Below the pieces are notes generated by a model that was given only the letters and a program-made list of their open reading frames with translations, searched no databases and was not told the DNA's origin. From NCBI GenBank assembly GCA_963969395.1, contig OZ017797.1:33294001-33358000 (forward strand): a DNA stretch of 64,000 nucleotides, written 5' to 3'. Origin of the DNA: Pseudoscleropodium purum (lineage: Eukaryota > Streptophyta > Bryopsida > Hypnales > Brachytheciaceae). The translations under genes were made by a program, and so were the position numbers. Below, piece by piece: positions 21,838-32,940 of this stretch; position 1 is the stretch's first letter, and every line of letters starts with the position of its first letter.

Positions 21838-22746
21838 CCCCTAAAGGGCCATTGTCCCTTTGGGGACAAATGGGATTTGAGGCAGGTACCTACGGGCTGA
21901 AATTTTTTCTTGATTTTTAAAAAAAAAATTTGAAGAGAGAAAAATTGATTAGTTTTGTGGAAATATAATTTTTTTCCAATCAATGCCTAAGAACAAAAAT
22001 TATGCCCCAATACACTTAAAACAAGGGATGGAGGTTAGCAAAAAAATATTTCAAAAATTTCAATTTTTTATTTCAATTTTTCTTCCTAATAGATTATATT
22101 TTTGTATACATGGAAAGCTTTGATTCATTCCATTTGGATTTTTAATGAAAAAATTATAGATAATCTTGTATTTCGAGCAATTGGAACATCTTCTTGAAAA
22201 AATAACTTATAGGATTCATTCTTCAATGCAAATTTTACATTTTTTATAAAAAATATATTTACATGGTTTATCTTGATTTCTAGAGAAATCTCACCATTTG
22301 AATTAGTGCATTTTAATTCCATTTTAGAGATATTAGTAATTTAGATTTTCCTTCTATCTTGTACCTATTTGTACTTAATAATTTTTTTAAGAATAAAAAT
22401 TAAGTTTATTTGAATTATTATTCTTTTTTCTAGACTCTCAATACAATTCTATACCATAAATATTTAAATCTCAAAACTTTGTAGTGTACAAAATTAAAGT
22501 TAAAATGTTCCAAAAATCTATCCCGCAATGTGTTGAAAAACTTGTTTTTTCAACTTTAAGCATAGATATCTTGCAATCTGTGTGGTCAAAAATTCTGAAA
22601 TTTTCCTACACTTTATTATACTAGTTAGGTATAAAATCCTATGGTTAGATAAGAAAAAAAATTAATTAATTAATTTTTACTTTTTGCTATAAAAATGGTA
22701 ATTTTGAGTGTTTTTTGGCAAAAAAAAGGCCTTGGTCTTTTAGGAA
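21838..22746 (+). mobile_element. TTAA-type MITE, family B copy B2
   Basis: A 909-bp element starting CCCCTAAAGGGCCATTGTCC and ending GGTCTTTTAGGAA, flanked by TTAA at 21834-21837 and 22747-22750. It interrupts the 3' end of the SRR1-like pseudogene. The intact paralogue reads TCAATCATTAAGGATATT at 5583-5600, with one TTAA. Removing the element plus one TTAA restores that sequence, so the target duplication is exactly TTAA. Non-coding. Confidence 0.92.
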
Positions 22747-24534
22747 TTAAGGATTTTTTGAAATTTGTTTTGAGACAAATCAAAGTCTGGAATGTTAGAG
22801 CCTCGTGATCTGCTTTAAAATAAATAAACATTGTAATCACCACATCTAACCTTGGCCTTGTGTGGCACATTGTGAATTGCCAATATACATTTTTTTTTAT
22901 TAGTTAATGAATAGAAAGATCATCACTTTTGAGGCTTAAACTAATCTACTTTTGGAGCATATATGAGTGCTTAATCACTACTACCTCAAAAGATCCATAC
23001 AAAAAAGCTTTAAATTTTGACTAATTGTATTCAAATACACTTTATATGTTGAAACACACTGTTTAGAATTGATTTTTGATATATAAAATTCACAATGGCT
23101 ATATTGCAATAAAATACTAATGTGCACTTTTTTATATTGGAAATGTATTGTGAATTTCTTTAAAAATTCTTCAAATCATACATTGGAGTCACTAAACAAG
23201 TTCAATAAAAGATATGGTATATTTAATTATCTATATGTTTTCTTTGAATGTATAGAAATAAATATCCATATCTGCACTTGTATTATATTTATACCACACT
23301 CATATATACCTATGAGAGGTGTATTTCTTTTTAAGCATTTTGTTTGCTTGATCCTAGTAGATTTCCAAGATATTATAGTTTGCCAACTTTGGTAACATAG
23401 TTAATTCCTATTGAAGAACCGAAAGGGTGATTTTCACCGATTGGTCAACGGTCAAAAGTATACATACTTATCATATACATAAATTAAAATATGAAAACCA
23501 TTACATATTACATATCAATTGGATATTGTAGACATAGTGATTTATTAAATTTAGTCGTTTTGTATATTGATATCAATGTCGATATATCATTCATTTACTT
23601 GACAACTTCAATAGTAGTAGTATAGATACTAAAAAAAGTGGTTTAGGATTTAGATAGCAAACCTACAAATCTATTATATTCGAAAGAGCTCATTACATGC
23701 TTAGTAGATGTAATGGGTTTTTTTTCACCATATGAAATCAATATCCAATTAAGGAACTACTACTACTACTACTCAGGTCACACATTTTTGTGTTAAGATT
23801 GACTTACATTATGACCAAAGCAAGGGACCACTCACTTTTTTATAGAAGCAATTGGCCAAGAAATGGATTGTGGTCTAATTTTAGTTTATACAAAGTTTAT
23901 GCTATTTAAAGTAAATAAAAAATCCATTTAGAACTTAATTTGTTCAGTTGAAAATAGATGATGTTGTTTTTTAAAGTTTTCAAGATTATTCTTATATTTC
24001 CCACCACTTTGAAATTGTCATGAATGCATAACAAAATTCCAAAATACCATTCTACCTTCAATTTTACAATTGCAGATTTTGTCTATTTAAATAATCTTGT
24101 AATCTCTACACTAGTTGAAATTGGATACAACCTCCAACAAAGGTAAGTACACCTAATTGCATCACTATGTACACCTCTTCTATATTTCTAAACCTAAATA
24201 TAAGATGATCATTCTTGTTTTATGAGATTCATGCCACACATGTAAGAAAAGAATGACAACAACTCTGGACTTTTGTTCACAAATGAAGATGGAATATGCA
24301 TCATGATGCAATAAGGTAGGGATCGCAATTAGGTATTCTTATTTATATGATAATCACTCTTGAATTTGAGAAAATTCCGTTCTATAGTGAAACCTTACTG
24401 ATAAACATCTGAAGGCAAGAGCACATGTAAAGGTAGAAGTGAAGAGAATGAAAGGCTCTAATGTTCAAAGGTGGGGGAAGGGGCATGTTTTATTTTTTTA
24501 AATTTTTTATGAAGTGCCAAACTAGCAATATTAA

Positions 24535-25502
24535 CCCCTAAAGGACCATTGTCCCTTCAAGGGACAAATGGGATTTTGGGCAGGTACCTACGAGCTGAAA
24601 TTTTTTCTTGATTTAAAAATAAAAATTGAATATAATAAAATTGATTAGTTTTGTGGAAATATCATTTTTTTTTTCAATTGTTGCTTAGGAACAAAAGTTA
24701 TGTTCAAATAAGCTCAAAACAGAGGACGGGGGCAACAAGAAAAATTTTAAAAATTGAAATTTTTTGTTTTTTAAATCTTCTTCCTTATAGATTATGTTTT
24801 TGTACACATGGAAAGATTTGATTCATTCCATTTGGATTTTTTATGAGAAAGTTATGGACAATCTTGTTTCTTGGGCAATTAGAGCATCCTTTTGAAAAAA
24901 TAACTTGTAGAATTCATTTCTGAATGCAATTTTTACCATTTTTCAAAAAAAAAGAAGGTCTACATGGTTTATCTTGCTTGCTAGAACAATCTCACCATTG
25001 GAATTAGTACATTTTATTTCCATTTTAGAGATATTAATAATTTAGATTTTCCTTGTATCTCATACCTACTTCTATTTAATAATTTAGATTTTCCTTCTAT
25101 CTCATACCTACTTCTACTTAATAATTTCTTAATGAATAAAAATTAAGTTTTTAAAAAATTTTAAATTTCCTAGATCCTCAACTTAATTTTATACCATAAG
25201 TATTTAAAGCTCAAGAAAATCCTTAGTGCCAAAAATTAAAGTTAGAAATGTTCAAAGTCAAAAAATCTAGTCTTACAATGTCAACATTGAAAAACTTATT
25301 TTTTCCACTTTAAACACATATATCTTGCAATGTGTGTTGTCAAAAATTTTGAATTTTTTCCCACACACTTTGATACTAGTTATGTATAAGATCCTATGGT
25401 TAGATGTGGAAAAAAAAAATTTAATTTTTTTTACCTTTTGCTATAGAAATGGTAGTTTTGAGTGTTTTTTGGCAAAAGAAAAAGGCCTTGGTCCATTAGG
25501 GG
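24535..25502 (+). mobile_element. TTAA-type MITE, family B copy B3
   Basis: The best-preserved family B copy, 968 bp. It starts CCCCTAAAGGACCATTGTCC and ends GGTCCATTAGGGG, with TTAA at 24531-24534 and 25503-25506. The subterminal hairpin TTGTCCCTTCAAGGGACAA is perfect here. A direct duplication of about 43 bp occurs at 25030-25125 (word TTTAGATTTTCCTT, twice). No ORF of transposase type is present. Confidence 0.92.
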
Positions 25503-25639
25503 TTAAATGTTATAGTGGTGCTTGAAATTCCAACATTCATCCACATATTAGATAGAAAATACCACACATCCATAAAAAATAAATTCATCCATTATGTGGT
25601 GATTTCATCCAAAATGTTATTGTTTATGTTCTAAGGGCT

Positions 25640-26330
25640 TGGTGCAGGATCAATTATTTTGGTGCAATTTGACAACAAATCGCCAAAAAACACACAATGG
25701 CAAAGGGATGAAAAACCAGCTGGGTGCTTGAAGGCGGGTGGAATAAGCCCCCGAGTCCAGGCAGAAGGCGCTGGTGCCCGGATCCGGGCGTAGGAGCGAG
25801 CCGGCCCTCTTTTGGGGTTTTTTGTTTTTCGTTTCAAGTGAGACCATGCCACACCATGAGTCTCCATCGTATGGGTCTCCAATCAAGCTGTCAAGGAGCG
25901 TGATTAGTAAGTTCTACGCTAGTGTTTTTTTGAAAATTTGGCAGGGGTACCTACCCCAGTGAGTGAGCCTGAGTGATTCCTGTGAAACCCAAATTGTCAG
26001 CACCATTCAGATTAGCTCCAAAAGATTCTTTCCCAAGCACGGATCTAGACAGACTGCACTTGATTCCAGACAAGTCACTTCAACTAAGCTGAGCTGAAGT
26101 AGTAAGCTTATGGAAGATCAGTGGATCAACATGGCATCCAGCTGCCTGGAGTCACGCTCAGCTGCCTGGAGTGAAGTGAAGTGAAGTGAAGTTAGCTGGA
26201 GTCAAAACATTTCCTATCAAAAACATTTTTGAATTCCATGTGCCTACAAAATTTCTAGTAAGAGGCCCTCTTTGTGCCACGATTTTGAAACCATCCTATT
26301 TGTGCCAGTAATGTAATACATAGTGAGAGA
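25640..26330. other. small GC-richer patch, no gene recognised
   Basis: From about 25720 to 25830 the sequence becomes GC-rich with many CpG (GGATCCGGGCG, GAGCGAGCCGGCC), then fades. Short overlapping ORFs on both strands (61-83 codons) do not resemble known proteins. It may be a fragment of a promoter or exon, or a GC-rich transposon remnant. Confidence 0.45.
26124..26215 (+). repeat. short tandem repeats (AGCTGCCTGGAGT; GTGAA)
   Basis: The word AGCTGCCTGGAGT occurs twice 21 bp apart and is followed by four GTGAA pentamers and a related TTAGCTGGAGTC. It is local simple-sequence expansion. Confidence 0.7.
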
Positions 26331-26520
26331 ATGTGAAGTTTACAGGAAAACACAAACCGTTTTCAAAGGAGTACAAGTGGCATCTAGTCATTGGTTATTG
26401 AATTTTTCCCAAAAAATGTAAAAGGGGGTACATGTGCCACTTTGCCATTGGCTGAAAAACTGACTTGGGTGCTTGTGACATATCCCCCCAACACCATACT
26501 TGTAGTTATGTGACATATGC

Positions 26521-28912
26521 TTATCCTACAAACAATATAAAACAATGTATATCTATATAGTCGTATGTGTATATGTGTATCTCATATATATTCCACATGT
26601 ATTCTACATGTTGTATATATTCCGCACTTTGTATCTATCTTATGTATCCATATCCATATCCAAGGTATTTATATTTGTATTATTTTTTTTTTCAAGATCA
26701 ACAACAAAGGGGAGGGGAGGGGTGGGGGGGTGGTGTTATGAGATCAATGGCTCTAAATAAAAAATATTAGATTAAGGGCAACTAGGATACTTTCAATTTT
26801 TTTCCCTTTTTCATGTGACGGTGGGGGATTTTCCAATCTAGGGCTAGACTAAGGCACAGGCATTCACATCTTTTGGGTACATAGTAGTACTAATATTCAA
26901 ATGAATCAAAAAAATGTATGATTCAAAATTTCAAATGTATTAATTAATTGATACAAATTGTGGCCCAAAAATGGCCAAAATAACACATTCAAGTAAAATG
27001 TGACCCATGAGCCCTAAGGTCACTAATAGTGTTAGAGCATGGTGCTCCGATGATGCTTGTGAGCATGTCACAAACCATTATTTTTCAATTAAAATTTGAA
27101 ATCAATATTTGAAAACATCCTCAAAAATTAATTGTAGATGGAATATTTTTATTCTCTTGAGAGTTTTTTTTCCCAGTGATCTTAAATTGTTAAGCTCTAA
27201 TTGTAGTACTTTTTTGAGATTTTTTTATTTTACTTATTTATTCAAGGTTTCTTTTTAATTTCTTTTTTTTTTAATGATATAGTTACTTTTTGAGGTAAAA
27301 ATATATTTGAATTTTTGACGTTTACAATTTTTTCAAAGAAAAGTCTTAAAATACTAAAGAACATACCCGAGAATTTGTAAAAGAATAAATGGATGAAAAA
27401 TCAAGATTATGTGCATATAGGACAGAATTATATTCATTTGTTATTTGAAAGTTTGAATGCCTTTCCCTTTAAAGATTAGGTAAACCTTTAACCCCTAAAA
27501 AGATTGACATAAGTTTGCTTTGCAAATAATGGAGATCTTCATATATATAGAAATGCATGTACATCATGAAATGTCTCTTTGAAATAAGAATTTTGATTGC
27601 TTACAAGGGCCTACAACAATTTCAAATTAAAAAATAATGTCTCTTAATATCATTTTGGTTATATAAAAAATAAAAATATAATACAATTGAGTAAAAAAAG
27701 AAAATTCTATGTACATGATCCAAATTCACATTGTGATAAATTGTCAATTTTTTTACTATCACAATGACTTAAAAGTTCACTACAATATGATATACTTCAT
27801 GTGCAAGAAATAGATGCAAAAATTCAGAAATAATTATATAAACAACATTACTTCCAAAGTTTTTTTGAAAATATATTATAAGGGTTATTCGGCCCAAACA
27901 ATCAAAGGCTTATTAGGCCCAAACAATTATGGCAAGTTCTCTAATTTTGCCATAAAGATGATAAAATTGATACAATAGTGATTGATCAAAGCCTTTGATT
28001 GTTTGGTTTTGAATAAGGAAAATTATGAGTGTGCAAAGTCTACACCTTTTTCAAAGATAACAATGATTTGTACTAACAACTCATTTGTCAATACATCTTT
28101 TTTAGTTTTGGTCTTGTATGGACATGTATAATACTATGATGATTAGAAGCAAACATTGGGATATCTATCAAAAATACAACTAGAACTATAAATAATAGGG
28201 GTTGGAGCAAGACACTATATATGGCTAGATACATGAATATGGTCCTTGGAGACATATCAAAAGGTGCACATTAATTCATAATTTTTTTTTGAAAATTCCT
28301 AAATTAGTGCACTTTTGATGCCTATAGTTTTGTATTTGATACCAAAGTCCAATACAATATACAATCTTGTTTAAATTGATATTTTACAACTACACATTTG
28401 AAATCATATTTTACCTTTGGGACTACACACAAAATAAGTGACAAAATGCCCCAAAGGCTCTAATAGAGGCCTTGTCTTGGTTCAATTGAATGCTTTTATA
28501 AGAAAATGATGTTAAATAGATTTTTGAATATGTAGATTTTCTTCAAAATCTACAAATATGTCTTTATGTCTACGTACAATATCTAATGTTCATATACAAA
28601 TGTCTATGTTTAATATCTATATACAATTATGATCTTCAAATTTTCTAAATACATCAATTTTAGGAGATTTTTTGTTTTCTATAAACTAAAATTAACATCA
28701 AATAGAACCATTAATAATAATTAACTACGTGTATTTCATATCATATAATATAATTGCTTGTAATATTGCATGTATTATATTTGTTAATTATTTTGAAAAT
28801 TTCAATTGTTGTAAAATAAAAAATTTGAAAGAAAAGAGATTTCTTTTGCAATTTAAGCCAACTTATATTTTTCTAATATTTCTTAACAAAATAATTTCAA
28901 AGATCATTTTAA
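26521..28912. other. AT-rich DNA, no gene seen
   Basis: Contains a TATATG/TATCCA-rich simple tract at 26545-26670 and an isolated TTAACCCCTAAAAAG word at 27488 that resembles one transposon end without a partner. Nothing else is recognisable. Confidence 0.55.
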
Positions 28913-29864
28913 TCCCTAAGTAGCCCAAGGGACCAAAAGTATCTTCCTATAGTTTGGAAGTTCAATTTGAAGTTTTGTAACTTTTGCATCCAATGTCCAA
29001 AGTCAATAAAAATTTATTGGAAAATGTGCGTTTTCTTTTTAAATTTGTGTGGTAAAATTTTTAGATCAATAAAGTGGTACCAATTTTTTGGAAGCCATTC
29101 AAAGTTTACAAGATCAATTTGAGTTCACCAAACTGCACTGTGATGGTTGCAACTTTTGGGGCTTGTATCTCCTTTATAATTTATTTTTTCAATAAAATTT
29201 TTTGAATTAGATTTTTCCTTCATGAGTAGTTCTTGTGGTGAATTTTTATATCAATCCAAGTTGTTTGGAAGCAATTCAAAGTTCAAAATTTGAACAAAAT
29301 TCAATGGCTTGTTTCTTCTTTGTAAAATGTCTATTTATAATAGGATTTTTTTTATGGGAAGTTACGCATACTAGTTTAGTTTGTGTTGTTAAAATTTCAT
29401 ATCAATCCCAAAAGTTATGAGTGATTGAGAAGCATTTTGGTAGGAAGAAGTTTAGCCTTATATATATTTTTTAAACTTTTACTACTATTTTTTAATATTT
29501 CAAAGCCATTTTAAGAATACAATGAATCAATTGAATGATATAGTCTTTCAATAATATATTTACATGTAGGTTTTGAAGCACCTTATAGCTTAAATTTTCT
29601 TCATTTGAGTAAGTTTAGGAATCAAATTTCACCTCCAAATGTGTTGCTAGAAAAAATTTCACCATCATTTTTCAACACTAAAACACTATAATCTTGCAAT
29701 CTATGTGGCCAAATGCATGACTCCAAATTTGATTCATATCATCTATAATACATACACTACAAGATTGTATGGCTGAGATTTCATTATTTTAGTGATATAT
29801 AGACCAATAATACTTCAAAAGCAATGATGTTCTTAAACCCAAAAAAGCCCTATGTATTTAGGAG
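28913..29864 (+). mobile_element. TTAA-type MITE, family C (probable)
   Basis: The left end TCCCTAAGTAGCCCAAGGG follows TTAA at 28909-28912. The right end CCCTATGTATTTAGGAG is followed by TGAA, a decayed TTAA. The right subterminal region carries CTATAATCTTGCAATCTATG, a version of the block shared by families A and B, while the left two thirds differ from them. The length, about 950 bp, matches the others. Confidence 0.6.
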
Positions 29865-29868
29865 TGAA

Positions 29869-32030
29869 GATATGCTTGAAAATTCTATTGTATGGATGTG
29901 ACTAAATTAATTCTCTCACAATTTCCTTTGATCTATAAAAATATTTGTGGATTAGAAAGCTAAGATGATGTAAACCTCAATATCTTTGAAAAAGCTTAAA
30001 TGTTAAAAGATTAAAGTAGAAATGCCCTACAAAGCTAGTAATATGATAAAATAAAAAAATGCTTAGAAATTTACAATCAAAATTAGAAACTTAAAGTTTT
30101 TGATTTATATTTAGACATCTTCAATTTACTTACAATACAATAGTGGGTGATTGCAAACATTACTTGTATTAATTGTTGCATTTTGTTACTATTGCAATTA
30201 TGTTTTGTGAAAAAATTTCAAATTAAAAAATAAAAATTTATACATCCACAATTGAAAAGCTCTATAAGATCATATTTTGCCTTAGAAAGATCAAGATTAA
30301 ATAATTCTCTACAAGATTCACTTTTGAAAACATAAAATCTCAAGGAAAAAAATATTCAACGTTCTTATCTATAATTGCAAAATTATCTATTATTTTTTAT
30401 ATTATTTTTTACAATTCTATTGGAAGTTATTTTAAACTTATGAACACATAATTTTCTTTCTTAATTTAGTACTAAAATAGCACAAAATAATTAATGCAAT
30501 CACCTATAACATTAGAAAGTGATTTCATTGAAAAAATCAAAATTCTACTTGGACTACGGTAGGTCACTACAAAGTGGTGACCCAAACTCTAGTCGAGAGT
30601 TTGTTGCAAGGCCATCACCACATAGGAGTTGGCTACCATGTAGGCAGTTTGGAGGGCAATGGACTTTGGATTGTGCCGCCTTGTGTGAAGGGTCAAGAGG
30701 CCAAAATTGTGGTTTTCTTGAAATCTGATTGGTGGAGGCCTACAGTCTCTCAACCTTCAACCCATATGTCAAGCGGCCCTAAGAGTACCAAGACTATGAC
30801 TTAGGGACACATGATTCAAAAGATTCATAATTCAGGATAATTTAAGATCCAAAAATTACTCAAGAATCTACAACTTTTACATTGTATGTCCAAATACCAC
30901 AAAACAAAGTTTACAAGTGACATGATGAAGAAATGATTTAACATACTTACTATTCATTCCCATCTCAATTTTCATTCTTGGGATTAAAAATTATCAATTT
31001 CAAATTTACATTGATAAAATTTTTGTATTTTCTTTCATCTTGTACTTCATTCCATTTTAATATTCTTTGTAAATAATAAACATAAGTTCTTTTTAGCAAA
31101 TCCTTTTCTATATATTCTCAACTTGTTTCCTTGAATTTTGCCTTATTCTTAAAACAATAATTGTGAAAAAATTTTGAGCCTCAAAATATACTAAACTTCA
31201 AAAGTTTAAATTGTGTCTTTCCACCTCAATAATAAATTTCACAATTTAACCCCTCAAGGATCAAGGAGGTAGTTCAAATTTCAAAAAATTTAAAGGAGTA
31301 TTATAAAATTCAACTTAGAATAATAATTTGATGACTACTCTCAAACCATAGTTGTGCAATATGATCTATAAATCATATTTATACAATAAGATCAACTATC
31401 ACGCTAGTCAATATTTTTCAATTAATTTTGAAGCCAAAAATTGATTGTAGATTAAATATTTGTGATTTTCTCAAGAAATTTCTTAAGTTGAGTTCAAAAT
31501 GTCAATTTCTAATCATAGTGATTTTTTAAGACTTTTATTTTATTTATTTTTATTTGAGTCCTATTTGAAGGGTCATTATTGAATTATAAAGTTACGTTTT
31601 TAGACTAGACTTGGTACTCCTTTGAATTATAGATTAATTGTCAATTAAAATTTTCAAAATTTATATTGTATAAATGTTAAAGAATTGATAGAAGAATCTA
31701 TATATAATTGATGAATGAAAAAATATTTTCTTGTAAGCTTCAAATGTATTTGTATTCATTTGTTGTTTGAATTTGGAATGTTTAATTTTTGAGGAATTAA
31801 TTAGTTTGAGTTTTTTTAGTATATACTTAAAATTTTGAAATCTCTTCATAATTGCTCATATGGTTTAGGAATTATTTCATTCTAAGAAAGAAATCTATAT
31901 TAGATATTAGTTAAATTAAAATGATTTTTTTATTATTATAGGTCTTAATCTTTAATCTAAAAGATTGCAAATTGAATTGTGCTCAAATTTTTTGGATCAA
32001 AATTACAAGCACATTAGGTGAACATTGATA
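29869..32030. other. AT-rich DNA with an unexplained exon-like patch
   Basis: Mostly AT-rich and featureless. A patch at about 30545-30800 is less AT-rich and keeps two overlapping plus-strand frames open (69 and 76 codons), but I recognise no protein. The part 30900-31200 resembles family B interior sequence, and TTAACCCCTCAAGG at 31247 resembles a transposon end, so a decayed MITE may be present. Confidence 0.4.
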
Positions 32031-32034
32031 AGTA

Positions 32035-32940
32035 AATATCCATATCTTGAATTAGGTTGTTTGTATTGTTTGTTGTATTCTTGGTACCACAAAAACTCTT
32101 TCTCAAGAAGAATGCACAGGCTTTGTCCATGGCATTTTGACTCACAGTGTGAAAGTTATTGAAATTGAAAGTTTTTATGTTTAAAAAAATTAGAAAATTA
32201 ATTTTACTTTTATTTTTGTTGTAGCAACGACATACGGCTCACTAGTTAGTTATAAAAATTACATATGTCATTGATTTTTGCAAAAATATTTATTGTCTAC
32301 AAAAATCATAAAATAAAAATATTTGATTTACATCTATAAATAGTTGGAAATTGAATGACCTATGCCATAAATTAGTTTGTTTTATGATGGGATCTAAAAA
32401 ACCATAAGTCCCCCCAACCATGTTCTTTATATCATTGGAAAGCTCTTTGCGAGGAAGGGTGCAAGGACTTTGTTTTGTGCCGTTGAAAGTTATTGAGTTT
32501 CAAAATTTATGAATTAAAAAATTGAATTAAATTATCTTTAAACCTTTATTTTGGAAAAACCATAACTTTGTTTAAACATCACGATTATATTAAGAATGCA
32601 ACTTCTTACACTCCAACATAACCTTTGCATTCCTTTGTGTATAAATGATATTGAATTTCAAATTATTTTTAAATGAAAAAATTATTTTTATTTTTATTTT
32701 TATTTTGGCTAGGACTAGGGCATAGGGCACACTAGTCCATACTTTAAGTTAGATTGTTTATTTGTTTTTATGATGAGATCTCTAGGTTCATGCATCCTTT
32801 AGTTACATTCTTAGTATTGCTGGAAAGACGTCAACGAAGAGGGAGACATGGGCTTTGTTTTGTGCATTTGGACCTATAATATGGAAGTGTAAGTGAATAA
32901 AAAGTGTAAACAAACAATTCTTTTTATTTTGTTGTATAAA
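32035..32940 (+). repeat. degenerate repeat, three units of about 350-400 bp
   Basis: Three successive blocks share the same order of words. These are a TTAGxTTGTTT start, a mid part with ATTGGAAAGCTC or GCTGGAAAGACG, then GGCTTTGT or ACTTTGTTTTGTGC, then a GAAAGTTATTGA-like end. Approximate units are 32035-32230, 32350-32560 and 32740-32940, separated by AT-rich sequence. It is strongly diverged and of unknown type. Confidence 0.6.

Larger units (their letters stand above)
20421..22823 (+). pseudogene. SRR1-like pseudogene with two insertions
   Basis: Paralogue of the gene at 4873-5658. The start region is recognisable from 20421. Near 20556-20783 the frame gives VAIYKIGSI and SLQLQYVFILLLKQ. 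A frameshift follows near 20780, and the second half continues at 20870-21076 with NIKPWSLGWIAIL and AIQNHCLEFD. Two glycines of the YGIGSI motif region and the YDP proline are altered. The 3' part is split by a solo-LTR-like element (21069-21755) and by MITE B2 (21838-22746). The last coding bases and a stop equivalent fall near 22823. A poly(A)-like run near 20500 adds another frame problem. It cannot make a functional SRR1 protein. Confidence 0.85.
19565..24185 (+). repeat. segmental duplication, copy II (partner 3945-9255)
   Basis: Direct-orientation paralogue of 3945-9255. It contains the broken SRR1-like gene, interrupted by a solo-LTR-like element and by MITE B2. It lacks the solo LTR and MITE that lie in copy I. 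Empty sites for those two insertions are at about 23455-23475 and at 23484-23487. The copies have diverged by many point changes and small indels, so the duplication is not recent. Confidence 0.85.
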
